Source: Paramecium sonneborni
Lineage: Eukaryota > Ciliophora > Oligohymenophorea > Peniculida > Parameciidae
Assembly (NCBI GenBank): GCA_905182985.1
Contig: CAJJDN010000063.1
Coordinates: forward strand, 62,001 to 126,000
Direction of reading: 5' to 3'
Length of the DNA stretch: 64,000 nt
Shown: piece after piece, positions 1 through 12,166 of the stretch
How the letters are laid out: each line of letters starts with the position of its first letter
Numbering within the stretch: the stretch's first letter is position 1
Position numbers and translations under genes: made by a program
Notes under the pieces: generated by a model
What the model saw: only the letters and a program-made list of their open reading frames with translations
Database searches by the model: none
What the model was told of the DNA's origin: nothing

Positions 1-1
1 A

Positions 2-1207
2 TAATTATCTACTTTAAAAGATTTATCATTAAGACTTTTAACTTAATTAGACCCCAATTATGCAGAAAGCAATTCAAATGAAATTTAGGAATTTAATTCA
101 GAAAATTAAAAATAAATTTAAAAGAAATAATTGCAAACAGATATTAAAGATGATTATGAATAAATTAAAAAATCCATTTAATAATTGGAAGAAAAATGTA
201 TGTTAATTTAAGAAGAATAGGAATTAGATAAGAAAACAATTGATTTAAAAAATAATATCAATAAACTAAACATTATTGTTTAAAAATTTGAGAATAAATA
301 ATAAGATTTGCAAAAACTAGAGGATGAACTTAAAGAATTGAAGCAAAAGCAAAAATTAATTTTAAAAAAGAATTTAATATTAGATGAAATAGACCTTATC
401 AAAAAATCAAACGACACTCAAGGTAGATTTCCGTAAAATTAGCTTTAAAAAGATATCAATGAACTTTAAAAATAAATTTAATAATTAGAATTAGAAGCAA
501 ATAATATTTAATATTTCTAAGAATAGAAAAAAAAATTAGAATAAACTATTCTAATTTTGTAACAATAAATAAAGGAAGGTGAAAATGCTGAAAAAGAATT
601 TACTTAAACAAAAAACGATTTAGTGGCTTTAAAAATAGAATTAGAATTGAATAAAAAGCTTGATGAGGAAATAAAGAACAATGAAAAAATTATAAATGAA
701 CTCAAAGTTAAAATAGAGAAATTAGAACAAAATTTAAAATTTTATGATAATTAATAAAATGAAATGGATCAACTTAATGAAAAATTATAAGAATTAAAAG
801 AATTAGAAGATAAAGTTAAAAAAAATAAAGAAATGATTATATTAATGAGAGCTTAGCTTCGGGAATTACCTAATTAGAAAAGGTAGTTTGATTAACAATA
901 GAAAGAAGCTGATAAATTAAGAAATGAAATTAAGCCTTTAGGAGAACTTTAAAATAATATTGATTCCTTAAATGAGTAAATTAAGAAATTAATTGAATAG
1001 AAGAATTTGAAATTAGAAAAATAAGAAGAAGAAAGGAATCTATAATATTAAAAAGAATAATTAGAGAAAGAGCTTAATCCTATTGAAAAAAGTTAATCAG
1101 CCTATAAGTAGGAGAATTACATTAGTTCTAATGATAAGAGTTTTACATAGGATTAAGAAGTTAGAAATGCTCGCTATGTAACGACGAGAGTAATTAAACA
1201 ACCATGA
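2..1207 (+). CDS. Coiled-coil protein, 5'-truncated by the window edge
   Basis: In the ciliate code one frame stays open from the first bases to TGA at 1205-1207, giving at least 401 residues without an intron. The protein is almost entirely Lys/Glu/Gln/Leu-rich with heptad-like spacing, so a long alpha-helical coiled coil is the only recognisable feature. The last 30 residues are less charged and contain RYVTTRVIKQP at the C-terminus. The start lies outside the window. No catalytic domain is visible. Coiled-coil genes of this kind are very common in Paramecium, often cytoskeletal, but I infer no specific function. Confidence 0.8.
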
Positions 1208-1254
1208 AAGCAATAATTTTATATTAAATTATTTAATCAAACAGTATAAATATA

Positions 1255-2339
1255 ATATTATTATTAAATAAATAATTGATTTAATTGAGGAATATAGAAG
1301 AAAGGGAAATTCTAAACTTTAGCTCTTTTAGTAACAGAATAATAATTGGCAAATATGATATATTATAATTTTGAATAAGAAATGGTTTTATACTAATAGA
1401 ATTAAAAAATAATATAAAAAATAGTAAATAGAATATAGATAATACTTTAAACGGTAATAACTTTCATAATGTAGAGATTTATGGAATAATTTAAAATTTA
1501 AATGGTAAACTGATAGTAACTTGTGGTGGAGATAGAACAATTAGATTATATGATCCATTTAGTTTAACATAGGTTTCATATTATTAGATATCTGGGGATG
1601 AAGTATTTCCAAGTATAGATTTTTCTTCATCTTACGATTTAATATTAGTATCATCAACAGATAATTCTTGTTAATTATTTTATTTTTAATTATGGAAATA
1701 AGAAATAAGGAAGTGGTCATTTATATAAGGGTGACATGTTCAACTTTTTAGGAAGTGATAAACATTCATGTGTTTTTAGATCTAAAAATAGATAAATACA
1801 ATTAAGAATATTAATAATTATTTTTGTACCAGAACTATTTCAAAAAGAGAGTTAATTATTATCAATAATTAGGAGACATAATGTATAATCATTTTAAAAT
1901 ATATACCAATTATCATTATCATTTAAGAACATAGAAATAGATCTATAAGTATTCATTAAAAAAAGATTCAAAATGTATTTTTTAAGAGAAATCTTTTTTT
2001 GATGATTCTGTTAGATCTATATGTATTTCATAAGATAATCATACATTATTATGTTGTTCAAAGAAGCTATTTATTAAATAATATGATGTAAGAATGATTT
2101 AATAATTAAAAACGTATGACAAAAATATATGAATAGTCATAATCATTATATGATTACATTAGGACCAGATGAAAAATATTTTTTGTAACTACTCACATTT
2201 AATTAATTGATGCTGATAGATTTCATAATAACTAACTAAAAATAAAAAATGAAGATGTAGTTTTAAGTGTTTTCTTTCATTCAATATCTAGACAAATGCT
2301 TTCTGCAGATACTTGATGAAATTTAGTTATTTTGAAATG
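1255..2339 (+). pseudogene. Decayed WD40-repeat gene
   Basis: Translated stretches resemble WD40 blades, for example NGKLIVTCGGDRTIRLYDPF near 1500-1560, a blade around 1990-2090 (DDSVRSICISQDNHTLLCC) and a final blade around 2260-2320 ending in LSADT. Linking them needs several frame changes, and the last blade is cut by two consecutive TGA codons near 2315 before the expected NLVILK ending. One 21-nt GT..AG intron can be proposed near 1730, but the others I tried do not restore one frame. I therefore call it a pseudogene; a heavily intron-split or badly sequenced gene remains possible. Confidence 0.5.
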
Positions 2340-2393
2340 ATTATATGTTTGTTATGCATTTTCATTTTAAATATTTAATTATATATATATATA

Positions 2394-3082
2394 TCAAATT
2401 TTTACTTTCTTATTGATTGTATCTCCTGCAATCCAAGTCTATATTTATTTTTAACATTTTATAAATGCTTCGTATTCAATATAATCTACTATTATTTGAT
2501 ACTTCTCTCCTTCTATTTCCACAAAAGAATTTGGAGATGTATTTTAAATCATATGAACAATAAGTCCTATTTATTCTGGAGCCAATTATTTAAGGTTATT
2601 TGAAAACTCAACTTTATCATTGTAACTCACTAAATCTTAAGGTTCCTCTTAAAATACATCTGCCCCTAAGTCTTTCTATTTTGGTACAAATTGTGGTAAA
2701 TTTACAAGAGGAAGGTAGTTTTTAACATTCTTTTTAAATAATCTCTCTAATTTCTCTGCAATCTTAGTAATCCACTATTATTATTATTAATAATATTTAC
2801 ACTCTATGAACCATTATACAATTTGCAATTATCCCAAATTAATTGAATATCATCTAAGCATTCTTCAACTGTCTTATAAGTGTTACTATTTAATTTTCTT
2901 TAGACAGTGCCAAGATCCATTGGTTTTTTAACAATAGTAATGTAGTCATGCAGGTTTAATGCTTTGTAATCTACAGGTTGTCTAAATTCTACGCTATCAT
3001 TGGAGTCTAATAATTATTAAACTATTTAATTTAAGCGTCTTTATTCTTCTTTGTTAAGTGGTGTTTATGTTGTTTTGATCAT
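2394..3082 (-). CDS. Short BET-type protein: one bromodomain plus ET (NET) domain
   Basis: This encodes 220 residues with one 26-nt intron at 2775-2800; length minus intron is an exact codon multiple. Residues about 15-110 form a bromodomain: the ZA-loop VDYKALNLHDYITIVKKPMDLGTV is recognisable by its YxxxVxxPMDLxTV pattern, and WDNCKLYNG supplies the acetyl-lysine-binding Asn region (NxxxYN). Residues about 145-185 match the ET domain core LAPEQIGLIVHMIQ. BET proteins read acetylated histone tails and recruit transcription factors; that role is inferred from the family. Animal and fungal BET proteins carry two bromodomains and are far longer, so this is a minimal single-bromodomain form. It lies just downstream of the acid phosphatase gene on the same strand. 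Confidence 0.88.
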
Positions 3083-3166
3083 AAATAATAAAATATATAT
3101 TATAAATAGGAACAGTAATCACTTCATATTAATATTTTGATTATTTTATATATTAAATTTAAAAAC

Positions 3167-4570
3167 TCATGCATTCTAGCTCAATAAAGTTTTATCCTAT
3201 CTGATTTGCTTATATAAGTAAATGCCATAAAAACAGAATCCAACAATGACAAGAATAAATATAATAGTAAGTGTGATCATCCAAACAGGTACTCTATATT
3301 CAATCTTAGAAATAATTATAATAAATATGTTACTATAGGTTCGATTTCAATATCACAATCTTTTTAAAAGTCACCTTTTTGAGTTTGGATTAATTCTTTA
3401 AATTCTTTATAGGAACACTTAGTAGAATTTTTATTGCATAGATTCATTTCAGTACCATTATAAAGAATCTTAAAGTAATTTTCATTACTAGTTTCATTTT
3501 ACCATAATTCCCAAATAATATTGGAAGCAAATCCAGGATAAGTGTAAATACAATTCTTATTTTATACTTCTTAACCAAGATAAACTTAAGCCATACATTC
3601 AGCTGATGTTATATTTAAAGCAGAAGCAATTAATTAAACTGTAACATCATGAGCTGAGTATACAATATATTTGAATGCTGAACTTTTATTTAAAGTTTTT
3701 TCTGTGTATTCAAATAATTAATCAAAAAATGGAGCTGATTAAGTTGTAATTTATCTATAGTTAAGTAATAATAATATACTTCCATGTTTAATATAATTTT
3801 AATGCGATAGTTAAAGAATAAGCTGCATCTGCTTTATCATATGTTTCTTTTTTCAAATTTGGAGGCATTGGATAATCATTATAAATACTGGAATAGAATG
3901 TATCCATATATTCAGACATATTGAATATTGTAAAGTTTTGTGGATCAATGTTCATTTCATTGCAAAATTAGATTAATGTATCATGTGCCTTTTCTGAAAC
4001 ATTTTTAACTAAATCTGTATGTTAATTTTCAATCTAAAATGTTGCTGCCTATGCACATTAGGGTGCTCCATAAGCTCTTAATTGAATATCAGTTAGACCT
4101 GCTCTCATATGAATTGGTAGAACCTAAATGTTAAATCTTAAAGCTGATTTTCCAATATCTAAATCTGGCTCAGCATTTGGATTGGGTGGTTTAAGAAATG
4201 AATCCTCAACATTATTTGGAACATCAGGACCATTATTTGGATACATTCCTTAGAAATTACTCATTGCACTCATTATTGTACGATTCACATCTGTAGCATA
4301 TATTGTTATTTCTGATGCATTAAATGTTTCACTCAATAACTTATTATCTTCTACATATCTTTTTCTCATCCATTATCCTAAAACATAATGTTACCTCATT
4401 CCTGTTGGTGTTAAATAACCTTCAAGCATTTCATGACTTCGGAAATACATACAATTCCAATTACAAAATATTGGTGTTCTTGCACCATGTCTCCATAATG
4501 CTTGTATCTATATCAATTTATCAGCTTAAAGCTAAACCACTAGAACCACTAATAAAACTATATTCATCAT
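3167..4570 (-). CDS. Histidine acid phosphatase, secreted or membrane-anchored
   Basis: This encodes 449 residues. The start at MMNIVLLVVLVVQLQA gives an obvious signal peptide, immediately followed by the family signature ALWRHGARTP (phosphohistidine loop) at about residues 26-35. The second catalytic element, YSAHDVTV, follows near residue 300. Asn-x-Ser/Thr sites and several cysteines fit a secreted or lysosomal protein. A hydrophobic C-terminal segment (VWMITLTIIFILVIVGFCF) suggests a membrane anchor with a short cytosolic tail. Introns are 3755-3779 (25 nt, TAG) and 3305-3333 (29 nt, AAG); both are needed to keep the frame. It belongs to the histidine phosphatase superfamily, branch 2, which hydrolyses phosphomonoesters at acid pH. 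Confidence 0.92.
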
Positions 4571-5036
4571 TAATCAATTAAATATTGTATATTTATATTT
4601 ATTATCTCATATGATTGATTTAATATATATCATTTATTTTATTATAACATGCTAGATTTCATATAAAACATTATCAATCATTTACAAAAACTACAATTCT
4701 GACAGAAGAATTTAAATGCTACAATGAATGCTACAAACTTCTAATATATCACTATATATCTCATTTTATATCTATAAACATATTTTTCAAATTATCTAAT
4801 TTTGCTATTTCAAATACTCATCATCTCTTAAGGATGGAAGTCAACAAAAATTCAATTCCTATTTAAAAATAACTTTTTTTAACTAATTTTTAGGTTCTGG
4901 ATTTAAAAAACATAATCCTAATCCATATTATCCATTATGAAAGGTTCCATTATGCACTGTTATTATTTAGAACATTGTTTTCATAATAGAGGACTAAAAA
5001 GTGCTTATTTTTTTTCAATAATTTATTTAATCAAAA
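4571..5036. other. Divergent intergenic region
   Basis: This AT-rich spacer lies between the start of the acid phosphatase gene on the minus strand and the start of the pseudokinase gene on the plus strand, so it should hold both promoters. I see no convincing gene. A short minus-strand frame around 4840-5000 stays open briefly but has no recognisable domain. Confidence 0.5.
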
Positions 5037-6877
5037 ATGTTTTAATAGAATTTGCCTTTTCAACAAGGGTAAATTATCCCTGCTCCTAGCTTAAAACATC
5101 CTAAAAGAGAATTCAAAATAACAAGCTAAATAAACAAATTTAATTAAAGTATAATTTATTAAGTAATTCCCTCCAACTGGTCAATTAAAAATGAAGTTGC
5201 ACTACAAGCTTTTCCTTTTCATTTGAATAATACATAAAACCTTAAGAATATTTATCAACAGATTAAAGATTATTAAAAAAAATAAAATTTACAGGCTTCA
5301 GATTGTAATCCATCAGGAATTATTATAATTTATGATTAATTTGAGTTTCAACATCAATTAATAATAGTAATGGAATTAGGATAAGCTGATTTAGTCACTC
5401 ATTTATAAAAAAATTAATTAGATATTTAATAGAAATAATCAATTTGTTTACAAGTAAATAATTATAGGTTTATTAGGTATTATAATCAATTTAGTTCTTA
5501 CATGAATAAAATTGGATTCAATAAGATGTTTAACCAAAAATCTTTACGATGGTTGGCTAAGAAGTTAAATTGTTACATTTAAAGTTATGTGAATCAAAGA
5601 ATCCTGTCCTATTTGCTCCTCTATTCTTTAATTAGAATTATCAAGCACTTGAATTATGTGAAATTTAATCATATCATAGTTAGGCTTCAAACATTTGGGC
5701 TGTAGGAGTAATCTTTTATGAAATTATTAGTGGAGAATAACTCTTTTGTAATAATTTCATTTAATCATTTTTGGTAGCTTTTAAATCTGGGCTAGATAAA
5801 GAACAAATAAAACTATAGTTATTTAATTAGTAGGAAATTCAAAGAAAAATTAATCAATTGGAGATTAGTTATGAATGGAAACAGACAATTTTTTAAATGT
5901 TTAATCCTAATTAACTTTTGAGAATAACTGCTTAGCCTGCATTTTAAAAATTGAGTCAAAATAATATAGCTCAAATTTGCAAAATAAAATAAATTTAGCC
6001 AAATTTTTCCCATTTTGCAAACATCAATCTCTAAATTAATTAAATTACTTAACTCTTGGAATAATAATTAATCGTTCCTTAAACTCAATTATCTACAGTA
6101 GCACTTAAATAATTGAAACAAACAGTGAAAAGGCTTTTATACAAATTAAACAATTAAGAGGTGAATCCTTTTTCATAAATTTAAAAGAAATTGCCTACGG
6201 AGATTTCTAATTTATTGAAAGTTTTTAAAAATAAAATAAAAGAAATAGAATAGAGTTATAATTATGAAGATGAATAAATTTAAGAGCTAAAAAGGGTTTA
6301 AGCAAAATTAAAAGAATACTAAGATCAAATTTAAAATTCTTCAAATATCAAAACTTAAATAAAGTAATGCAATGAAAAAATTATACAAGCCAAATAAATG
6401 TAAAAAGATGTAAAAGAATGTTAAGCTTTAGAAAGAAAACTTAAGGAGTTTAATTATGATAAATTACAAAATGAATGTAGAGACTGTTAAGAGAAGATTT
6501 TGAGTTTAGAAAAAGAAATAGAATCTGCAAAATTTATGCATCAAAAAAAAATAAAATTAGAAAAAGAGTATGAAGACAAAAGAATTAAATTTTAAGAACT
6601 AAATAAGGAAGATTTAAATACTTAATTTTTGAAATTAAAAGGTGAAGTAATAAATTTAGAATTATAGATTGAAATGAAGTAAGAATTAGCTAATGAAATA
6701 TCAAGTCTTAAAAGTCAAATCAATAGTAAGAAAGTGTAGCTAGAAAGCAATGAATAGTACTCATAAAAATTAAGAGAAAAAAAAAGTTTAGAAAAATAAA
6801 TCTAAGATCTATAAGAGGATTAGGAAAAGGTTACTTTATAAGAAAATCTAAATAAGATTTATACCTCAGAGCATTGA
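5037..6877 (+). CDS. Protein pseudokinase with long C-terminal coiled coil
   Basis: This encodes 605 residues with one 23-nt intron at 5454-5476; the frame closes exactly. Residues about 45-290 follow the kinase fold order: EVALQAF replaces the VAIK lysine motif (Lys to Gln, about residue 57), then a hinge IIVMELGQADL, FLHEQNWIQQDVQP in place of the HRDxKPxN catalytic loop (only the Asp kept, about 156), no DFG, ALE for APE, and SNIWAVGVIFYEII for subdomain IX. The glycine loop is also absent. Loss of Lys, HRD-Arg and DFG together implies no phosphotransfer. Residues about 330-600 are a continuous coiled coil. A scaffold role is inference. The start is the first in-frame ATG. Confidence 0.82.
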
Positions 6878-7159
6878 ATCCATTTTTACAGGATTAAAAA
6901 AAATTATTTAATATAAAATTAATAAAATATACAAAAAGATTTATTTTTTTACTAAATAGATTCAATAGAGGATAAGGATTAATTAAAATAAAAATTTCGG
7001 ATAACAACCATGTTATTTAAATTTGTTTTATTTTGAAATTAAATTACAATTTTTATTTTAAATTATCATATTCAAAAAATATTTAAGAGTATTCATCTTT
7101 TTAAATAGATGTATCTAATACAATGTTTTAAATTTAGTTGAAATTAAAAAATAATAGAA

Positions 7160-7660
7160 AAGGAAACAAAAGATGAATATCAAAAGTAATTTCACTTGAA
7201 ATAAATATCAGATTCTCTACTTGATTATTTATTAAATCAGCGATAACAACAAGAAAAAAATAGAAAGATAAAAATTAAATGAGTTAAGAGTAAAGATAAT
7301 TGAAATAAAAATAGAAGATTGTAATTAAAGAGTTGTTGAATTAATATCAATATTGGTTTAATTTAGCAACATTTATGGAGAAGAGAAAGATAAAAGAGGT
7401 ATTGGATATTAAAAAATAAATATATGAAATAATATTTTGTTAGTTGAGTATTTGTAAAAGGAATATTTAATATATACATAATAGTGATGAGTTATAGAAA
7501 TATTTGATAAAAAGGATAAAGAAGAATAAATACATTTTATAATTTAGTAGATGATTAGAATGTTTATAAAATAGTTGGGATTGGAAAATAAGTTATTGTA
7601 GAGTTTTTGTAAATAAAAGATTGTTTTATATTATAAATTAATAAATGATTGAATAATATT
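7160..7660 (+). pseudogene. Possible decayed gene fragment upstream of the B-box gene
   Basis: One plus-strand frame gives helical, protein-like stretches (IEDCNQRVVELISILVQF; NNILLVEYLQKEYLIY; EEQIHFIIQQMIRMFIKQLG) but is interrupted by at least three in-frame TGA codons between 7425 and 7490 that no obvious intron removes. It may be a remnant HEAT-like or helical repeat gene. Evidence is weak because TAA/TAG are not stops here and open frames arise easily in AT-rich DNA. Confidence 0.25.
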
Positions 7661-7708
7661 GTTATTTATATTTAATAATATATTTGTAATAGTTGAATAT
7701 TGTGAGAA

Positions 7709-9447
7709 ATGGAGGAGAAATGTAAGTTACATTAGAAAGAATTTAGCCATATGTATATAAAATATTGTATAATAAAGTTGCATACATCCAGATTGTTTTA
7801 AATATAAAAGATTGTGTAGTGATTGTATAGTGAATCATGAGAGTAGACATAAGAAGAATTAGATATATTAGAATAAGCAATTTACAATAACAATATAAGA
7901 ATGTAAATAATAAGTGGAGCGGAATTTGAATACAGTGAAAGAGGAATTAGAATTAGCAGAGAATAGAGCAGCAAATGCATTAATAACATCAGTTAATAGT
8001 AATATTGATGAGATTATCTTGGAGATTGAATCTATAAGATAATAGATTCATAAATTGTTTGACAAATATATTTAAGGGCTAAGAGATAAATTTGAATATA
8101 AAGTGAAATAGAGTATTCATGCTCTATATGATTAAATTTAAGGTTAATTGGCTCAGGTAAGACAATTTTAAAATGATATTAATTCTATTGATACATAAAA
8201 GAAAGTAATGTCAACAGATTTAGATTATTAAGTGTAATATTAGAAGAATAGATTGGAATCACTTATTTATTAAAGAGCGAATTAAAAGTTTTATGGAAGA
8301 ATAGATGATGATGTTGCATTACATTTTATAGGGGTTATACAAAAAGAATTAGAATAATTGGTTATTTATGAGAAAAATAAGTTATTTACATAAATTGAAA
8401 GTCTAAATTAAATGACTATTTAGGCATAATAAACTAAATCAAAGTCAATTAAAAATTTCTAGAAATTCTTAAGTTATGCTCCTGAAAAATAAGAGGAAAT
8501 GAGAACTACAATATAAGGTGTATAAGAATATTCATTCTATCGATCATGGTTACATTATTTTGAACCTGGAACTAAATTCTTATATTATTTAGATTTAAAA
8601 TAATAAAATCCATAAATCACTAAAGTTGAACTTGAAATTAATTTTCTTATAACCTAAGGTAGTAGATCTATTTTAGCATCCGATGGTCTTATTTATTATT
8701 TCTCAGGATATGATAATAGTTTAGATGAAGATGAGAATAAAACTATTTATCAATATGACCATCCTTAATTAACTTTCTTAAAAAAAACTAGAATGTATAC
8801 TTTAAGGAAGAACTTTTCTTTATCTTGTACAATGGATAAAGATATATTCATTATTGGAGGATAAAACTATAAAGAAGGTTGTTTGGCTAAATGTGAAAAA
8901 TACAATATAAATACAAATTAAATCACTCTTATTAAGTATATATTTATATATTCATAATATTAGCCATTTAACTGAATTATCAACATTACATTCTTCATGT
9001 ACTTATAATAATAAATTAATTGTTAAATTTGGTGGATTGATTGCTAATACTGAAGGTGAAGATTTGAAAAAATAATGTTCAGGATTATTAGAATTATATT
9101 TTATTGAATAAGATTGCTGGGAAAGAGTTGAAAATACTACTAATCATACATTATATCCTTTACATACTATTTTATCTACTTCAATACAAATCTTAAATTC
9201 TAATTTGATATATATTTTTGGTGGATAAATACTTTCAAAATAATCATTTCAAACTGTTAATCAAGGATTCATGATTTAAATTGAAGAAGAAGAAGAATTC
9301 GATTAAGATTAAATAAGTATCCTATTATTTCAATATATTTAGAATTTTAACCCAGATTGTATTATTAACTTTAACATTCAATTCCATAACCAGCACACTT
9401 TCTTTCATAACCACTATATTACTCCAATAAAATTATGTCTCTAATGA
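7709..9447 (+). CDS. B-box-like zinc finger, coiled coil and Kelch-type beta-propeller protein
   Basis: This encodes 561 residues with introns at 7753-7777 (25 nt, AAG) and 8936-8963 (28 nt, TAG); the frame closes exactly. Residues 1-50 have the Cys/His spacing of a B-box: CKLHQKEF, ICIHPDC, LCSDCIVNHESRH. Without the first intron this cluster falls apart, which supports the AAG splice. Residues about 70-270 are coiled coil. Residues about 280-550 carry Kelch-like strands such as DIFIIGGQNYKEGCLAKCEK, LIVKFGGL and LIYIFGGQ. The architecture (B-box, coiled coil, propeller) resembles TRIM-like proteins of ciliates; no RING is present, so E3 ligase activity is not supported. TGA lies at 9445-9447. 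Confidence 0.8.
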
Positions 9448-10800
9448 AAGATGGTCAAATTATAAGGTCATGTTATGAGAAAAATAAATGGAAATAATTC
9501 TGATAATTTTGAGCTATTAATTTATTTAAGAAATGATAATATGATAATAATTCAATTTTTTTCTAACAACAAAACATATTAAATATACTAATAGTATATA
9601 ATTTAAGTTTCAAGAAATGTCATGGATCATTTTAATATTTTAGCAAATGGATATATCTATTTAGATAATTACTAATCATAATTATTAATTGAATTTATAA
9701 CTCTAAGAAACTTTCATTGTTAATTGTATAAAAGCAAATCCCACTGACTTTAAATATTATGATCAAAATTCTAAATATAATTATTTTTCTAATTTATCTA
9801 TATGTAAAGAAATCACCTTATCTATTGTAATGTTATTTACTACATCTATTAGTTCCATAATTACGATTCAAAACTTGATACATGTCCATTCTTAAAGGCA
9901 TTGATTCTTGTCAAAGAAAAACAAATTATAAATAGTACCGTAGAAGAGGAACTGTTAATTTAAAGATTATAGTATTTCATTTACTCAATATAAATTTTAG
10001 AATTGGATATATAATCTAAAATGTAGAAATTACTAATAGTTGTCATAAAATAATTTATTACAAGATTATATATCATTTAAATCTAAATTGAAAGAATTGC
10101 AACTATCTTGTACATATATTCTCAATGAAAAACTTAATATGAACTTACAAGATTGAATATATCAATTATAGATAAATATAAATCGTTTTATTCTAGGTGA
10201 TTATAAAAATTTCAAAGGAGTTGAAAGTAGAAAGAAGTAAGATTACAATTATCTTATATTTTTGAGAAAGATTCTAGTTTAATTAGTTCTCTAAGATTTA
10301 CTGAAAAATAGATAATTAAGATTCTCCTTGTATTTAATTGTTAAGGAATTCCTCAAAAATTGGGGAAGTTTTATTAAAAGAATTGAGAAATTAAAGAATA
10401 TTAATTTAATCATATCAAATGATGATTTTAGTATATATTAAATAATATAATCATTTAAAGTTTTTATATTTAATTCTATCCATAAACAAATTTATAAAAA
10501 TAATTAGTATTTAAAATTAATTATATAAAAATATAGCTTGAATAATTTCATCAAAAATAGATGAATTATGTAGGAGGAATAGAAGTAGCTTATAAAAGAA
10601 GTATCAAAAACTGAAATATTACCTTAAATGTATCCTGAATTATTTGATGAACTTGTTAAACAAAGAAGAGGAACAGAATGAAATGGAATTATCATTTAAA
10701 GACTTAAGAGAAGCTTAGAAAACTATTGTAAGTGGATTAAATATGAAGAACTTAAAAAAAAGTATCAATGAATTAGCAATCAAATTTAATCTATTTTTTT
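9448..10800 (+). pseudogene. Broken gene or unresolved gene of unknown family
   Basis: Plus-strand protein-like pieces follow each other in shifting frames: one starting at the ATG at 9452 (FELLIYLRND, DHFNILANGYIYLDN), another near 9750 (ANPTDFKYYDQNSKYNYFSN), one near 9890 (CPFLKALILVKEKQ), and a last one near 10560-10780 (LPQMYPELFDELVKQR, then MELSFKDLREAQKTIVSGLN one base out of frame). I could not join them with short introns. It looks like one gene with several frameshifts, either decayed or poorly sequenced. No domain recognised. Confidence 0.35.
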
Positions 10801-11635
10801 ACATTTAATTTTATTAATTATTTTAACATTTTTATAATTACAATTTAAAATATTTGTTGCGTTAATAGCAAAAATAAAAATTAAATTTATTTATGATGGA
10901 AATAATATAAATTATTTAAGGCTTAAAGTTATTTTATAATAATATATTTATTTATCATAATTTTAGAGATAAATTTAAATATAGATATGATTAACAAAAT
11001 ATGTAAAGATATTTTTAAATTATCATAAAATTCATTAAGTTATCAGGAACATATCATAAACGCTTGCCTTATTAATTTATAAAGTCGAAACAGTAGATTA
11101 TCTAATAAATCAACTAAGTTGGTTTTATGACTAAGCTGTTCAATTCATCAATGTAATATTAATTAATTTAAATGTTATAAATATCTTTAATTTAGGAAAT
11201 GTATTTTCCAAAAATTTATGTTAGGTATCTAAAATTAATTCATTTAAATGTATTATTATTCTTAGTCATGTAATGTTTTTGAATATGAGAAACTAAGAAC
11301 TTTGAATTTTTTTCCTTAAAAAAGACATAATCTAAAATATTAAGAATTTAATAAATTATTTATAATTTATCATCTTTATTAAATATTCTCTTTTTTTTTA
11401 GTCTAATCAAACTTTCTTTGATTTTCATATAACAAATTGCATTTTTATTTTAAAAATAAAATGCACTTGTTTAAGAATTATTTATCTTCTTTTCTGAATT
11501 GAAATAATTGACTCTTTCTTTATTTTAGTCAATTTTAATAATGAGCTTTCAATTTTTGTAGTATGGAAATTGATTTTTAATATAAACAGCCTCCTATTTT
11601 TATTAAGAATTTTATTATTATTTATATAAATTAAA
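10801..11635. other. Intergenic region, no gene seen
   Basis: About 830 bases of A/T-rich sequence with no supported reading frame on either strand. It should contain the promoter of the SFT2 gene that starts at 11636. I see no RNA gene or repeat in it. Confidence 0.5.
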
Positions 11636-12166
11636 ATGATGCAAATTTTTGATATTAGTGGACCTATTAAACCAAAAAATGAAAATGAAAGTCTCTTCCC
11701 TTCACTCTCATTTAAAGAAAGATTAATGGGATTTGCATTCTGTTCGTTTTTAGGTAATCTATATATAAATTTACATAAGGATACTTCATCTAGATATTAA
11801 GCTTTGGATCCTTTTTAAAAGCTGCTGCTGGTGCTCCCAACATTTTTGCACTTACTTATAGTCTAGGAAATATTTTGGCATTATTTAGGTAATCCTTCAT
11901 TATCAGATCTTAATAGTACAGCCTTTTTAATAGGATTTAGAAAACAATTTTAAAATATGGTTGATAAAGAAAGAAAAATAACATCTATTATCTTTTTTTC
12001 TTCGTTGGTAATGATCTTTCTTTCAGTTTATTTATTTAAATCAAAACTCTTAGTTGTGATCTTTTTATTAGTTGAGTTTTGTTCATATACATGGTACGTA
12101 GCAAGTTATATTCCATTTGCAAGAGACTGTATCAAAAGTTGTTTAAGGAACATTATAAAATAATGA
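11636..12166 (+). CDS. SFT2 family vesicle-transport membrane protein
   Basis: This encodes 158 residues from ATGATG, with introns at 11754-11779 (26 nt, AAG) and 11889-11916 (28 nt, TAG). The spliced protein matches the SFT2/GOT1-type family along its length: FKERLMGFAFC, then FALTYSLGNILAL, STAFLIGFRKQFQNM between helices, and the C-terminal WYVASYIPFARDCIKSCL, a family hallmark. Four hydrophobic segments are visible, separated by the polar QFQNMVDKERK loop. Family members act in endosome-to-Golgi or ER-Golgi vesicle fusion. Both introns are required to rebuild conserved sequence, so this gene is strong independent evidence for an AAG 3' splice site. Confidence 0.92.
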
